Shown piece after piece: positions 1 through 8,810 of a stretch of DNA of 64,000 bases; positions within the stretch are counted from its first letter, which is position 1, and each line of letters begins with the position of its first letter. The DNA lies in the NCBI GenBank assembly GCA_014138645.1, contig JACJIB010000007.1:186001-250000 (forward strand), given 5' to 3'. Below the pieces are notes generated by a model, which saw nothing but the letters and a program-made list of their open reading frames with translations, did no database searches and was not told where the DNA came from. Position numbers and translations under genes: made by a program. The DNA comes from Methylorubrum thiocyanatum. GTDB lineage: Bacteria; Pseudomonadota; Alphaproteobacteria; Rhizobiales; Beijerinckiaceae.

Positions 1-325
1 AATGATCGTAAAACAGAATGTTATGCCAATTTTCAGCCGCCCGGCAGGAGGTTCTGATATGCTCAAGCTTAGGCGGCGGGAAGAATTTCTTGCCGATCCA
101 CCACGGACGAGCAGGGTTCTTAATCCGCCACACGCGCCGGAATGGGTGACATAGCCCGGCCTTGCGTCTCCACCGGTCCTTCCCGCACCCGGCCGTCGCG
201 AGGCGGAAAGGTTCGAAGCGAACAGCCCCGGCATAGTAGGGCCACCGCGAAAACGATCCGGCGTTGACAGGCGGCCCTCCTTGGGAGGATCGCTGCCCGC
301 GCCGCCCGCCACGAACGAGAGCCCG
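1..325. other. Left-edge region, no firm gene
   Basis: This stretch lies before pyrF and holds no convincing long gene. One short reading frame at 59-154 (+), 31 codons, is preceded by a strong AGGAGG Shine-Dalgarno at about 46-51; its peptide begins MLKLRRREEF and ends in EWVT. It could be a real small protein or the remnant of something cut by the window edge. A TTGACA box at 264-269 could be a -35 element for pyrF, but no good -10 follows. Confidence 0.3.
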
Positions 326-1024
326 ATGCCGGAGAGTGCCGACCCCCGCGACCGCCTGATCGTCGCCCTCGACCTGCCCGACGTCGCGGCGGCGGAGCGG
401 CTCGTCGCGCGCATCGGCGACGCGGCGACCTTCTACAAGATCGGCTATCGGCTCGCCTATGCGGGCGGGCTCGACTTCGCCGCCCGGCTGGCCCGCGAGG
501 GCAAGAAGACCTTCCTCGATCTCAAGCTCCACGACATCGGCAACACCGTCGAGGAGGGCGTGCGCTCGGCCTCCGCCCTGGGCGCGACCTTCCTGACGGT
601 GCATGCCTATCCGCAGACCATGCGCGCGGCCGTGCGCGGGCGGGAGCAGGGTCTGAAGATCCTCGCGGTCACCGTGCTGACCTCCTACGACGATGCGGAT
701 GCGGCGGAAGCCGGCTACGCCCTGCCGGTGGCCGATCTCGTCGCGCGCCGGGCCGAACAGGCGGCCGCGATCGGCATCGATGGGATCGTCTGCGCGGCGG
801 CCGAGGCGGGCGCGGTGCGCGGAAGAATCGGGCCGTCGGGGCTGATCGTGACGCCCGGCATCCGGCCCGCGGGCGCGGAGGCCGGGGACCAGAAGCGGGT
901 GATGACGCCGGGGCAGGCGCGGGCGGCGGGCATCGACCACGTGGTGGTCGGGCGCCCGATCACCGGGGCCGAGGATCCCCGCGCGGTCGCCCGGACTATC
1001 GTTGCCGAGATGGAGAACGTGTGA
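326..1024 (+). CDS. pyrF: Orotidine 5'-phosphate decarboxylase
   Basis: Catalyses the last step of UMP synthesis, decarboxylating OMP in the cytoplasm. The catalytic signature of the family is present as FLDLKLHDIGNTV, giving the D-x-K-x-x-D-I array at about D65, K67 and D70 of the 232-residue product. The C-terminal phosphate-binding part (VTPGIRP and later VVVGRPIT) is also intact. The frame can be opened further upstream at a TTG at 281, but no ribosome site precedes it; the ATG at 326 has GAGAG just upstream and gives the usual protein length, so it is preferred. The stop overlaps the start of the next gene by one base, suggesting translational coupling. Confidence 0.95.
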   Translation: MPESADPRDRLIVALDLPDVAAAERLVARIGDAATFYKIGYRLAYAGGLDFAARLAREGKKTFLDLKLHDIGNTVEEGVRSASALGATFLTVHAYPQTMRAAVRGREQGLKILAVTVLTSYDDADAAEAGYALPVADLVARRAEQAAAIGIDGIVCAAAEAGAVRGRIGPSGLIVTPGIRPAGAEAGDQKRVMTPGQARAAGIDHVVVGRPITGAEDPRAVARTIVAEMENV

Positions 1025-1368
1025 TGGCCAAGGGCTACTGGATCGTGCGGGTCGATGTGAGCGACGCGGAGGCCTACAAGGCCTATGCGGCGGCCAACGG
1101 CGCCGCCTTCGCCCGCTTCGGCGGGCGCTTCCTCGTGCGCGGCGGCGCCTTCGAGGCGGTGGCGGGGCAGGCGCGGGCCCGCAACGTCATCGTCGAGTTC
1201 CCGAGCTACGAGGACGCGCTGGCCTGCTGGAATTCCGACCTCTACCAATCCGCCCGCGCCCTGCAGAAGGGCGGCGCCGAGGCCGACATCCTGGTGATCG
1301 AGGGCTATGACGGCCCGCAGCCCGTCGTCTCCGAGCCGTCGCCGACGCCGGGTGCCGCGTCGGAATAA
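1024..1368 (+). CDS. DUF1330 family protein
   Basis: A 114-residue cytoplasmic protein of the DUF1330 family, a dimeric alpha/beta (ferredoxin-like) fold of unproven function. The typical start AKGYWIVRVDV, the central GGRFLVRGG turn and the pattern VIVEFPSYEDALACWNS match the family. Its ATG overlaps the pyrF stop (TGATG), so it is almost certainly translated from the pyrF message; a GTG one codon upstream is a less likely start. The last 20 residues, rich in Pro and Ser, are an extension beyond the domain. Linkage to pyrimidine synthesis is only positional. Confidence 0.85.
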   Translation: MAKGYWIVRVDVSDAEAYKAYAAANGAAFARFGGRFLVRGGAFEAVAGQARARNVIVEFPSYEDALACWNSDLYQSARALQKGGAEADILVIEGYDGPQPVVSEPSPTPGAASE

Positions 1369-1387
1369 GGCGTCTGGGCGGGCGGCC

Positions 1388-2014
1388 TCAGTCGCCCGCC
1401 GGCCGCAGGGCGCCGAGCAGGAAGGCGATCATCACCGGCAGCGGCGGCTCGATCGCGTTGGGCTGGCGGCCGACCAGCATGGGGTGGCAGTAGCGGGTGA
1501 TCCCGGCGTGGAGGCAGGCCGCGGCGCTCTTCGGGTCGGCGACGGTGAAGGCGCCCTCGCGCACCCCGTCGGCCACCACCCGCGTGAACACCGCGCCGAT
1601 GCGGTCGACATGCGCTTGGCAGACCCCCCAGCTCTCGCTCATCGCCGCCTCGACCATCTCGTGGACGCGCGGATGCGCCTCGAAGCGGCGGCGGCAATCG
1701 TCGTGGAGCGCGGTGACGATCCGGCTGAGCCGCTCGGCCGCGCCGAGCTTCGGCGCGTCGGCGATCGCCGCGATCATCGCCTCGATCTCGCCGGTCAGCT
1801 GCTCGACCACGGCCTCGTTGATCGCCTTCTTCGACTCGAAGAAGCGGTAGACGTTGGCCGGGCTCATCTTGAGGGTGCGGGCGATGTCGGCGACCGTGGT
1901 CTTCTGGTAGCCGATCTCCTGGAACGAGCGGGCCGCCGTCTCCACGATCCGGTCGCGCGTCGTCGGCGCGGCGTCGTCGGAAGGGAGCAGGATCTGGGCC
2001 GTGGCGGCGGACAT
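1388..2014 (-). CDS. TetR family transcriptional regulator
   Basis: A one-component repressor of 208 residues. The N-terminal helix-turn-helix is clear: TRDRIVETAARSFQEIGYQKTTV followed by ADIARTLKMSPANVYRFF, the canonical TetR recognition helix region (about residues 20-65). The C-terminal ligand-binding half is all helical and not assignable to a ligand. The ATG at 2014 is preferred; a TTG three codons upstream (2023) is in frame but badly spaced from any ribosome site. It stands divergent from the SDR gene with about 250 bases between, so the SDR or the regulator itself is a plausible target. Confidence 0.85.
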   Translation of the reverse strand: MSAATAQILLPSDDAAPTTRDRIVETAARSFQEIGYQKTTVADIARTLKMSPANVYRFFESKKAINEAVVEQLTGEIEAMIAAIADAPKLGAAERLSRIVTALHDDCRRRFEAHPRVHEMVEAAMSESWGVCQAHVDRIGAVFTRVVADGVREGAFTVADPKSAAACLHAGITRYCHPMLVGRQPNAIEPPLPVMIAFLLGALRPAGD

Positions 2015-2265
2015 CGTCGTCAATACCTAAGCTTCGGCACCGGCCGCGTCAAAACGGATTGATGCGAACGGGTGAGGTCACAAAGCCGAAGTGGGGCCGG
2101 CTGTTCCAACACCTCCGCTCACATCCCTGACCCTGATCGGAACCGCGCCGCTCGTGCCCTGATTGCCCCGGGATCACCCCCTCCGGAACGCCGTGACCGG
2201 CGCGGCGCCCGATCCATCGCGCGCCACCATCGGAGGGCGGCTTCTTTCGCGGGATGGGACGTCTC

Positions 2266-3051
2266 ATGAAGCTCGAAGGCAAGCGCGCGCTGATCACCGG
2301 CGCCGATTCCGGAATCGGCCGGGCGACCGCCATCCTGTTCGCGCAGGAGGGCGCGGATGTCGCGATCACCTACAACACCGACGAGGCGGGGATCGCTGAG
2401 ACCGCGGCCCGCGTCGAGGCGGCCGGCCGCCGGGTCTGCGTCATCCAGAACGATGTCGGCGATCCGGCCTCGGTCGCCGCCACCTTCGCGGCCGCCGCAC
2501 GCGATCTCGGCACCCTCGACATCCTGATCAACAATGCCGGGCAGGCGATGGGCGGCATGGAGGTCGCCGAGATGGACGATGCGGTGCTGGAGCGCATCCT
2601 GCGCGTCAACCTGATGGCGCCGCTCTTCTGTGCCCGCGCCTTCATCCGCATGCGGCGCGCGGCCGCCGCGGACGGCCAGCCGGCCGGCGGTAAGGTCGTG
2701 ATCGTCTCCTCGGTCGCCCAGCACCTGCCGACCCCGGGCAGCGCGCCCTACGGCATGTCGAAGGCGGGCGTCGGCTCGCTCTGCCGCAGCCTGTCGCGGG
2801 AGCTGGCCGAGGACCGGATCAACGTCAACACCATCGCCCCCGGCCTGATCGAGACGCCGATGACCGCCGACCGCTTCGAGCACAGCGAAAAACTCGAACA
2901 GTCGCTGGAGCGCATCCCGTGGCACCGCGCCGGCCAGCCGGACGAGATCGCCCGCGGCGCCCTGTATCTCGCCTCGGCGGATTCCGATTACGTGACGGGT
3001 CACACCCTCGTGATCGACGGAGGTTTGTCGATGCAGTGGGGCGGCGCCTGA
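2266..3051 (+). CDS. SDR family oxidoreductase (FabG/glucose dehydrogenase type)
   Basis: A classical short-chain dehydrogenase/reductase of 261 residues, NAD(P)-dependent. The Rossmann glycine motif TGADSGIG (residues 11-18), the structural motif NNAG (89-92), the catalytic Ser in VSSV (about 148) and the YxxxK pair (Y162, K166) are all present. The C-terminus VIDGGLSMQWGG is typical of the glucose 1-dehydrogenase/3-oxoacyl reductase branch; substrate cannot be told from sequence. An in-frame ATG four codons upstream (2254) exists, but MKLEGKRALITG is the usual N-terminus. The divergent TetR gene may control it. Confidence 0.9.
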   Translation: MKLEGKRALITGADSGIGRATAILFAQEGADVAITYNTDEAGIAETAARVEAAGRRVCVIQNDVGDPASVAATFAAAARDLGTLDILINNAGQAMGGMEVAEMDDAVLERILRVNLMAPLFCARAFIRMRRAAAADGQPAGGKVVIVSSVAQHLPTPGSAPYGMSKAGVGSLCRSLSRELAEDRINVNTIAPGLIETPMTADRFEHSEKLEQSLERIPWHRAGQPDEIARGALYLASADSDYVTGHTLVIDGGLSMQWGGA

Positions 3052-3293
3052 CATCAGCCCGCGGCGATCGGCAGATGGCGTCAGAGGATGTCTGCCGAAG
3101 CCGCCCTGGCCCCGACACGCGCCATGACACGCGCCGAGATCGATTACGCGCCGATGATCGCCACCGCGCAGGGTCTGGCCGAGCGTGTGGCGACGGTGAT
3201 GACGGGGAGATCGCGGCCGGGCGCCTGCTCCCGCCTACCGGCTCTGGCGGCGGCCCGCGGAGGGCGGCCGTGACGGACGCGCCGGGAGACGCG

Positions 3294-3491
3294 TCAGGAG
3301 CCGAACTGCGAGCCGAGCTGTTCGAGATACTCGGCAAGATCGAGGCCGCCGACGCGACGGCCGTACTCGAAGCGCATGCCGCGGCGGATGTCGATCCGGC
3401 TCGACCGGGTGTTGAGCGTGAACGGCTTGACGCAGATCCAAGCGCCGTCGGTGCGGTGCTCGAAGAATCCGAGGATGTCGTGGGCGGCCAT
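3294..3491 (-). CDS. Small hypothetical protein
   Basis: A 65-residue cytoplasmic protein that I do not recognise. It begins MAAHDILGFFEHRTDGAW and looks like a compact beta-rich small protein with an acidic amphipathic end (LDLAEYLEQLGSQF). There is no signal peptide or membrane segment. A weak GAGACGA lies upstream of the ATG. Codon use is regular for this genome, which favours a real gene, but it sits alone between the SDR and dut genes with no operon partner. The 240 bases between the SDR stop and this gene hold no convincing reading frame. Confidence 0.55.
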   Translation of the reverse strand: MAAHDILGFFEHRTDGAWICVKPFTLNTRSSRIDIRRGMRFEYGRRVGGLDLAEYLEQLGSQFGS

Positions 3492-3598
3492 GGTTCGTCT
3501 CGTGGGGAATGCGAGGAACCAACGAGAGGCGGGCGAAAGAGTTCAACCGAACCGGCAACGTTTCATGTCGGCGTTTCCTATCGACGTTTCTTGCCGAC

Positions 3599-3640
3599 AA
3601 GCTTGACCGAACCGAGGCAGAGCTTCCAATGGTCAAGCTT
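3599..3640. repeat. 10-bp inverted repeat upstream of the small gene
   Basis: AAGCTTGACC at 3599-3608 and its exact complement GGTCAAGCTT at 3631-3640 are separated by 22 bases. It lies about 110 bases before the start of the 65-residue gene on the minus strand and just beyond the dut stop. It could be an operator or a weak bidirectional terminator; no T-run follows on either strand. Confidence 0.45.
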
Positions 3641-3697
3641 GTACTGGATATCGCCGATGGCCGTCGGCGCGGGAGCGGCCGGTGATTGCGCCGGCGC

Positions 3698-4186
3698 TCA
3701 GCGCCGGCCCGTCGAGCCGAAGCCGCCCGCGCCCCTGCCTGCTCCCTCGCCCGCCGCTGATCCCTCCGGCGCCGGCATGCCCTCACGGATCTCGAAGTTC
3801 GGCCGCATCACCCGGGTGAAGACGAGCTGGGCGATGCGCTCGCCCGGCTCGATGCGGATCGCCGGGCCGCCCGGCGGGTTGCGGTTCCAGGCGGAGATCA
3901 GGAGCGGGCCTTCGTAATCGGCATCGATCACGCCGGTGCCGTTGCCGAGCACCAGCCCCTCCCGGTGTCCGAGGCCGGAGCGCGGGAAGACCAGCCCGCA
4001 CCAATCGGGATCGCCGATCCGTACCGAGACGCCGGCCGGGATCAGCGCGGGCGGCGCTTGCGGTTCGAGCGGGAGGGCTGCGTCGAGGCAGGCATGCAGA
4101 TCGAGCCCCGCGGCGGCGGCGCTGCCCCAGCGGGGAAAGCCCCATCCGGTGAGCCGCGGATCGAGGATGTGGAGGCCGACCTTCAA
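3698..4186 (-). CDS. dut: dUTP diphosphatase
   Basis: Hydrolyses dUTP to dUMP and pyrophosphate, keeping uracil out of DNA and supplying the dTMP pathway. All five trimeric dUTPase motifs are visible in order: AAGLDLHA, PRSGLGHREG, GNGTGVIDADYEGPL, RIAQLVF and the C-terminal flexible P-loop-like RGAGGFGSTGR that closes over the active site. No ATG precedes motif 1 at a reasonable place. The TTG at 4186 (LKVGLHILDP) has GAGAG seven bases upstream and gives 162 residues, slightly longer than the E. coli enzyme. It stands head to head with the DUF429 gene, with about 80 bases between. Confidence 0.93.
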   Translation of the reverse strand: MKVGLHILDPRLTGWGFPRWGSAAAAGLDLHACLDAALPLEPQAPPALIPAGVSVRIGDPDWCGLVFPRSGLGHREGLVLGNGTGVIDADYEGPLLISAWNRNPPGGPAIRIEPGERIAQLVFTRVMRPNFEIREGMPAPEGSAAGEGAGRGAGGFGSTGRR

Positions 4187-4266
4187 CGGAGTACTCTCGG
4201 CTGGCGCGGGAGACGGAGGAAAGACCTTTCCCCGAAGCGGCGGCGCGGGGCAATCGGGGGCGGGAG

Positions 4267-5049
4267 ATGACGCGCTGGGTGGCAGGGCTCGACGGGTGCC
4301 GCGGCGCCTGGGCGGGCGCCCTGATCGACCTCGACGATCCGGCGCGCTGGCGCTGCGGCCTGTTTCCCCGCATCGTCGATGTGCTCGACGGGCCGGAGGC
4401 GCCGGTCTGCGCCGGCATCGACGTGCCGATCGGCCTGCCCGACCGGGTGAGCGGCGGCGGCCGCGCCGCCGACCAGGCGGCGCGGGCGTTCCTCGGGGCG
4501 GGACGCGCCAGCGTCTTCCCGGTGCCGCCCCGCGCGGCGGTCTATGCCGCAAGCTACGACGAGGCCAAGGCGCTGTCGCGGGCGGGATCCGAGCCGCCCT
4601 TCGCGCCGTCGATCCAGTGCTGGAACATCCTGCGCTACGTCCGCGAGGCCGACGACGTGCTGCGCGCACGGCCCGATCTCGCGGCGCGCCTGCACGAGGT
4701 GCATCCGGAGGTCGCCTTCTTCCGCCTCAACGGCGAGCGGCGTCTGACGGCGGGCAAGAAGGGTCCGGCTCGCGCCGAGGGCCTTTCCGCGCGCCGGGCC
4801 TTGCTGATCGCCGCCGGTCTGCCCGAGGCTCTGGTCGGTTCCGCGCCGCCGCCGGGTGTCGGCACCGATGACCATCTCGACGCCATGGCGGCCCTCGTCG
4901 TCGCCCGCGACATCGCCGAGGGCCGCGCCGAGCCGCTTCCCAAGGCGATCGAGCGCGACAGCTATGGCCTGCCGATCGTGATCTGGGCGCCCGCCCCCCT
5001 TGCCGGCGCCTCCACCCATCCCGCCTGCCGTGAGGAGTTGAGCCCATGA
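4267..5049 (+). CDS. DUF429 family protein (predicted RNase H-like nuclease)
   Basis: A 260-residue protein of the DUF429 family, predicted to have an RNase H-like fold. The start WVAGLDGCRGAWAGA carries the first-strand Asp typical of that fold, the segment GIDVPIGLPD the second acidic region, and DDHLDAMAALVVA near residue 205 the third. Activity is unproven for the family. A run of purines (GGGGGCGGGAG) directly precedes the ATG. Its stop overlaps the start of the Nudix gene by four bases (ATGA), so the two are translated as a pair and may share a housecleaning role. Confidence 0.85.
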   Translation: MTRWVAGLDGCRGAWAGALIDLDDPARWRCGLFPRIVDVLDGPEAPVCAGIDVPIGLPDRVSGGGRAADQAARAFLGAGRASVFPVPPRAAVYAASYDEAKALSRAGSEPPFAPSIQCWNILRYVREADDVLRARPDLAARLHEVHPEVAFFRLNGERRLTAGKKGPARAEGLSARRALLIAAGLPEALVGSAPPPGVGTDDHLDAMAALVVARDIAEGRAEPLPKAIERDSYGLPIVIWAPAPLAGASTHPACREELSP

Positions 5050-5585
5050 CCGACCATTCCGACGGGAACCTGCCCGACGCGGACCTGCCGACTCGCGACA
5101 TCGCCCGCGCCCTGGTCTTCGACCCCGAAAACCGCCTGCTCCTGATCGAGTACGAGGCCGTGCGCCCGATCGATCCGGCCAAGCCCGATGCCCGCGGCTT
5201 CTGGTTCATGCCCGGCGGCGGCCTGGAACCGGGGGAGAGCCACGAGGTCGCCTGCCGACGCGAACTCGCGGAGGAGATTGGCGTGGCGGAGGTGGAACTC
5301 GGCCCCTGCGTCGCCGTCTGCGACGGGCCGTTCCACCTGTTCCGCAAGCCGCGCTTCGCCCGGGAGCGCTACTTCGTGGTCCGACTCGCGAGCGACGCCG
5401 TCGATACCAGCCGGCTCGCCGAGACCGAGGACAATCCCGTACGCGGCACCCGCTGGTGGCCGCTGGACGAACTCGCGGCCTCCGCCGAGCGGATCGAGCC
5501 CGCCGGCTTGGCCGAGCTGGCGCAACGAATCGTCGCCGGCGACGTTCCGCACCAGCCCCTCCGCCTCGACTGGCGGAACGCTTGA
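5046..5585 (+). CDS. Nudix hydrolase
   Basis: A 179-residue Nudix hydrolase. The Nudix box is complete: GLEPGE, then RELAEEIGV (about residues 57-79), supplying the metal-binding Glu residues. The following strand-loop (CDGPFHLFRKPRFARERYFVV) is long and the C-terminal part has two tryptophans in RWWPLDEL as in ADP-ribose/nucleotide-sugar members, but the substrate cannot be read from sequence. It overlaps DUF429 by four bases and is translationally coupled to it. Confidence 0.88.
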   Translation: MTDHSDGNLPDADLPTRDIARALVFDPENRLLLIEYEAVRPIDPAKPDARGFWFMPGGGLEPGESHEVACRRELAEEIGVAEVELGPCVAVCDGPFHLFRKPRFARERYFVVRLASDAVDTSRLAETEDNPVRGTRWWPLDELAASAERIEPAGLAELAQRIVAGDVPHQPLRLDWRNA

Positions 5586-5801
5586 GCCTTCCCCACGGCG
5601 CACCGGCCGCAAGCCGCGGTCGCCGAAGCGCGGGGGCCGGCGAAGATGTCAGCCCGGCGACAGCCATCGGCTCCGGTGCCGCGCCCCCGCACGCCATGTG
5701 CGCAAGCGCATCCGCCGGAGAGGCAGAGGGGATGGGTTCGGTCGATCAGATCGTTTGGTAAGCGCGTCCCAAACACAGCACGGATGAAAGGATAACCGCC
5801 A

Positions 5802-6488
5802 ATGTTCCCTCAGGTTCTGACCGATGGCTATCGCAGCTTCCTCGGCGATCGCCTCCCCAACGAGCGGCGCAAGTACGAGACGCTCGGCACGGAAGGCCAG
5901 GAGCCTGAAGTGCTGCTGATCGGCTGCTGCGACAGCCGCGTCGCCCCGGAGGTGATCTTCGACACCGGCCCCGGCCAGATCTTCACGATCCGCAACGTGG
6001 CCAACATCGTGCCGCCCGCCGAGCGCGACGGCGGCTATCACGGCACCTCCTCTGCGATCGAGTTCGCGGTCCAGGCCCTGAAGGTGAAGCACATCGTCGT
6101 GCTCGGCCACGCCACCTGCGGCGGCATCAAGGCCGCCGGTCTCGGCGCCGACCCGCTCTCCTCGGGCAACTTCATCGGCCGCTGGGTTTCGCTGGTGAAG
6201 CCGGCCAAGGAGAAGCTCGTCGCCTCCGGCGACACCCCGGACAAGGAAGGCTTCCTCACCCGTCTCGAATACACGATGATCGGGCAGAGCCTTGAGAACC
6301 TGATGACCTTCGACTTCATCCGCGAGGCGGTGGAAGCGGGCCGCCTGCAGCTGCACGGTGCCCACTTCGGTATCGTCACGGGCGAGCTGCGCATCCGCAA
6401 CCCGGAGACCGGCGAGTTCCAGTCGGTGGTCGAGCGTGACGGCAAGACGCTCTCCCCCTCGGCCCTGATCGGCTGCGCCGAGGCCTAA
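5802..6488 (+). CDS. Beta-class carbonic anhydrase
   Basis: Zinc enzyme of 228 residues interconverting CO2 and bicarbonate. The three zinc ligands are C42 (in GCCDSRVAPE), H103 and C106 (in GHATCGG), and the catalytic D44-R46 dyad is intact. A second Cys replaces the usual Ser of CSDSR. The ATG at 5802 is preceded by AAAGGATAA. Bicarbonate supply matters in methylotrophs for carboxylating steps of central metabolism; that link is an inference. A strong intrinsic terminator follows within 40 bases, so it is probably monocistronic. Confidence 0.95.
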   Translation: MFPQVLTDGYRSFLGDRLPNERRKYETLGTEGQEPEVLLIGCCDSRVAPEVIFDTGPGQIFTIRNVANIVPPAERDGGYHGTSSAIEFAVQALKVKHIVVLGHATCGGIKAAGLGADPLSSGNFIGRWVSLVKPAKEKLVASGDTPDKEGFLTRLEYTMIGQSLENLMTFDFIREAVEAGRLQLHGAHFGIVTGELRIRNPETGEFQSVVERDGKTLSPSALIGCAEA

Positions 6489-6526
6489 GACGCCCGGCCT
6501 CTACGAGTCCGTTCAAACGAACCCGC

Positions 6527-6559
6527 GGCGCCCCCGAAGACATTCGGGGGCGCCGTTTT
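6527..6559 (+). terminator. Intrinsic terminator of the carbonic anhydrase gene
   Basis: A perfect 12-bp stem GGCGCCCCCGAA / TTCGGGGGCGCC with a four-base loop (GACA) at 6527-6554 is followed by GTTTTCG. It lies about 40 bases after the carbonic anhydrase stop. Confidence 0.85.
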
Positions 6560-6674
6560 CGTCTTCGGCGACGTGACATATCGGAGCGCGACGGACCCCG
6601 AGCACCTTCGTCCATCGGCGGGAAGCCGCGCCTTTATGTGCCTCCGGTGCGCGATGGGCCCGGACCACAACGCG

Positions 6675-6703
6675 AAAAGCGGCGGACCTTTCGGTCCGCC
6701 GCT
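6675..6703 (-). terminator. Intrinsic terminator of the DUF4142 gene
   Basis: On the minus strand an 11-bp perfect stem AGCGGCGGACC / GGTCCGCCGCT closes a GAAA tetraloop and is followed by TTTTCGCG. It lies about 35 bases downstream of the DUF4142 stop. Confidence 0.8.
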
Positions 6704-6736
6704 CGCTTCTCATCCGTTCAGGATGAACGGGGTGCC

Positions 6737-7447
6737 TTAGCGGGCGCCCGGGAGACGCTGGGCCTGGGCGTAGTGCTGCTGGAGCACCGGCAGGGCCTGC
6801 TGAGCGTAGTTGCGCAGCGCCGGGTTCGGACCCGACTGGGCGTATGACTGCGTCATGCTGATCGACATCTGGTGCGCCATCACCTGCTGCTGGCCGTAGA
6901 GCCGGTCGAAGCGGGCGCCGGGCGGGGTGGCGTTCAGCTCGGCCAGCATCTGCTGCTGCTGCGGGTTCGGCTGCACCACGGTGGTGCCCGCGGTGGTGTC
7001 GACGTCGAAGGCCCGCGCGCCGGCAGCCGCGCCGCGGCTCAGGCCGGTGCCCGCACCTTCGAGCGCGCCGACCGGGCCGCCCTGCAGGGTGCCGCCGACC
7101 ACGCCGGTCGCCACACCCGTGGCCGCACCGACCGCACCGCCGGCAATGGCGAGCGGCGCCTCGACCAGACCGCCGACGAGACCGCCGGGGCCGGCCTGAC
7201 GGGCGGCCATGTAGTTGCGCTCGCCGCCGGCCAGGGCGACGTTGGCGGCCTGATGGTCACGCAGCGCCTCGCGGGCATAGGCCCGCACCGACGGGTTGCG
7301 GCTCTTCTGCAGCGCGATCTGGGCGGACTGGATCTCGAAGGCATTTGCCTGCATGGCGTCCAGGCGGAAATCGCCGCCGACCTGCGCGAAAGCGGGGGTC
7401 GCCATGGCGACGACGAGGGCGGACGCAGCAGCGTATTTCTTGAGCAT
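6737..7447 (-). CDS. Exported DUF4142 family protein with Gly/Ala-rich insert
   Basis: A 236-residue exported protein. The N-terminus MLKKYAAASALVVAMATPAFA is a clean Sec signal peptide with an AFA cleavage site. After it comes the first half of a DUF4142-like helical bundle (FEIQSAQIALQKSRNPSVRAYAREAL). Then follows a roughly 60-residue Gly/Ala/Val-rich stretch (about 90-150) that resembles membrane-inserting glycine-zipper segments. A second helical half follows (MLAELNATPPGARFDRLYGQQQ, then HQMSISMTQSYAQSGPNPALRNYAQQ). DUF4142 is a ferritin-like helical family of unknown function; the insert splitting it is unusual. It ends at its own terminator and faces the carbonic anhydrase. Confidence 0.75.
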   Translation of the reverse strand: MLKKYAAASALVVAMATPAFAQVGGDFRLDAMQANAFEIQSAQIALQKSRNPSVRAYAREALRDHQAANVALAGGERNYMAARQAGPGGLVGGLVEAPLAIAGGAVGAATGVATGVVGGTLQGGPVGALEGAGTGLSRGAAAGARAFDVDTTAGTTVVQPNPQQQQMLAELNATPPGARFDRLYGQQQVMAHQMSISMTQSYAQSGPNPALRNYAQQALPVLQQHYAQAQRLPGAR

Positions 7448-7569
7448 ATGAAACCTCTAATATCGGATTGCCGACATACGAACTGGCCTCAGCAACCGGA
7501 TGAACCGGTCGAGGCCGTGAAGATCACTTCGACGCGACAACGGCGACCTTCCGTGCTGGTTCCCGAAAT

Positions 7570-8709
7570 TTGAATAGGCTTTTTCATCCCGATCCCATCC
7601 GGGGAAAATTGGTCCTGGTGCAGGCGCTGCGGGCGCTCGCCGCGCTGATGGTGGTCGTTCACCATGCGCAGAACGAGGCTGCGATCCTGGCCGTCCGCGC
7701 GGGAACTGATTTCGTCCCGCGCCACGGGCTGCCCTGGCCGGCCGGCGTCGACATCTTCTTCGTCATCTCCGGCTTCATCATCGTCCATGCGGCGGGCCCG
7801 CTCTTCGGGCGCCCCGGTGCGCGGGGGCGCTTCCTCGCCCACCGCATCGCCCGCCTCGTCCCGCTCTACTGGCTGGTGACCGGGCTCTATCTCGCCCTCG
7901 GCCTGGCCATGCCCGCCCTGCTCAGCGGCGAGGGCGGACCGCCGGACCTCGCGCGCACCCTCGCCTCGTTCCTGTTCTGGCCGATGGCCCGAGCCGACGG
8001 GGCGGTGCTGCCGCTCTATGGGCTGGGCTGGACCCTGAACTACGAAATGGCCTTCTACGCCCTCTTCACCCTCGGCCTCGGCCTCACCCGGCGCGGGGCG
8101 GTGGCCTGGCTCGTCGGCGCCCTGGGCCTCGTCGTCCTCGCCGGGCGCCTGATTCCCGCGCCGCCGGTGCCCCTCGCCTTCTGGTCCGACCCGATCGTGC
8201 TCGAATTCGCCCTCGGCGCCGGGCTCGCGCTGCTGCGGGCGGAGGGCTTGCGCCTGCACGGCGCGGTCCAGGTCGGCCTCGCCGCAGCGGGTCTGTTCGG
8301 GCTCGCCACGGCGCCGGCCGAGCCGGCCCTGCGCCTCCTCGCCTGGGGACTGCCCGCCGCGCTTCTCGTCGCGGCGGCGGTGCTCGGCCGGGACCGGCCC
8401 GAGGCCGCGCGCGGCGGCTGGGCCGCCCGCTTCCTCGGGGCGGCGGAGCGGCTGGGGGACGCCTCCTACGCCCTCTACCTGCTGCATCCCTTGGTGCTGC
8501 GCGCCGTCCGCGAGGGACTCGTACGCAGCGGCCTCGCCCCCCTCCTCGGGCCGTGGCCGAGCCTCGTCCTCATGGTCGTGCTGACCCTGCCCGTCGCGCT
8601 CCTCGCCCATCGGCTTGTGGAGCGGCCCCTGACCCGCCTCGTCCGCCGCCGGCTCGAGCCTGCGCGCCCCGCCGAGGCGGCAGACCGTGCCGCGACGCCG
8701 GGCCGATGA
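7570..8709 (+). CDS. Acyltransferase 3 family membrane protein
   Basis: A multi-spanning inner-membrane acyltransferase of the OafA/ExoZ type (379 residues), which adds acetyl or succinyl groups to surface polysaccharides or lipids. The conserved N-terminal VQALRALAALMVVVHH with its catalytic His, and VDIFFVISGFII in the next helix, are diagnostic. About ten hydrophobic helices follow and the chain ends in an Arg-rich cytosolic tail. The start is uncertain: TTG at 7570 has no ribosome site, while TTG 7609 and GTG 7618 lie just after GGGGAAAA and would shorten it by 13-16 residues. No polysaccharide genes adjoin it, so the substrate is unknown. Confidence 0.85.
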   Translation: MNRLFHPDPIRGKLVLVQALRALAALMVVVHHAQNEAAILAVRAGTDFVPRHGLPWPAGVDIFFVISGFIIVHAAGPLFGRPGARGRFLAHRIARLVPLYWLVTGLYLALGLAMPALLSGEGGPPDLARTLASFLFWPMARADGAVLPLYGLGWTLNYEMAFYALFTLGLGLTRRGAVAWLVGALGLVVLAGRLIPAPPVPLAFWSDPIVLEFALGAGLALLRAEGLRLHGAVQVGLAAAGLFGLATAPAEPALRLLAWGLPAALLVAAAVLGRDRPEAARGGWAARFLGAAERLGDASYALYLLHPLVLRAVREGLVRSGLAPLLGPWPSLVLMVVLTLPVALLAHRLVERPLTRLVRRRLEPARPAEAADRAATPGR

Positions 8710-8810
8710 GGGCGGGATGACGCCCCTCGGGACAGTTTTCCGAAGCCCCGTTTCGATCTAGCCTCCGCCCGGCAACGTCCCGCGATCCTCGCACCCCTCG
8801 GAGGCCGGCC

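Noticed and set aside
3088..3273. 61-codon plus-strand frame after the SDR gene
   Set aside because: Its second half is low-information Arg/Pro/Ala sequence and no family is suggested. A real small protein cannot be excluded but is not supported.
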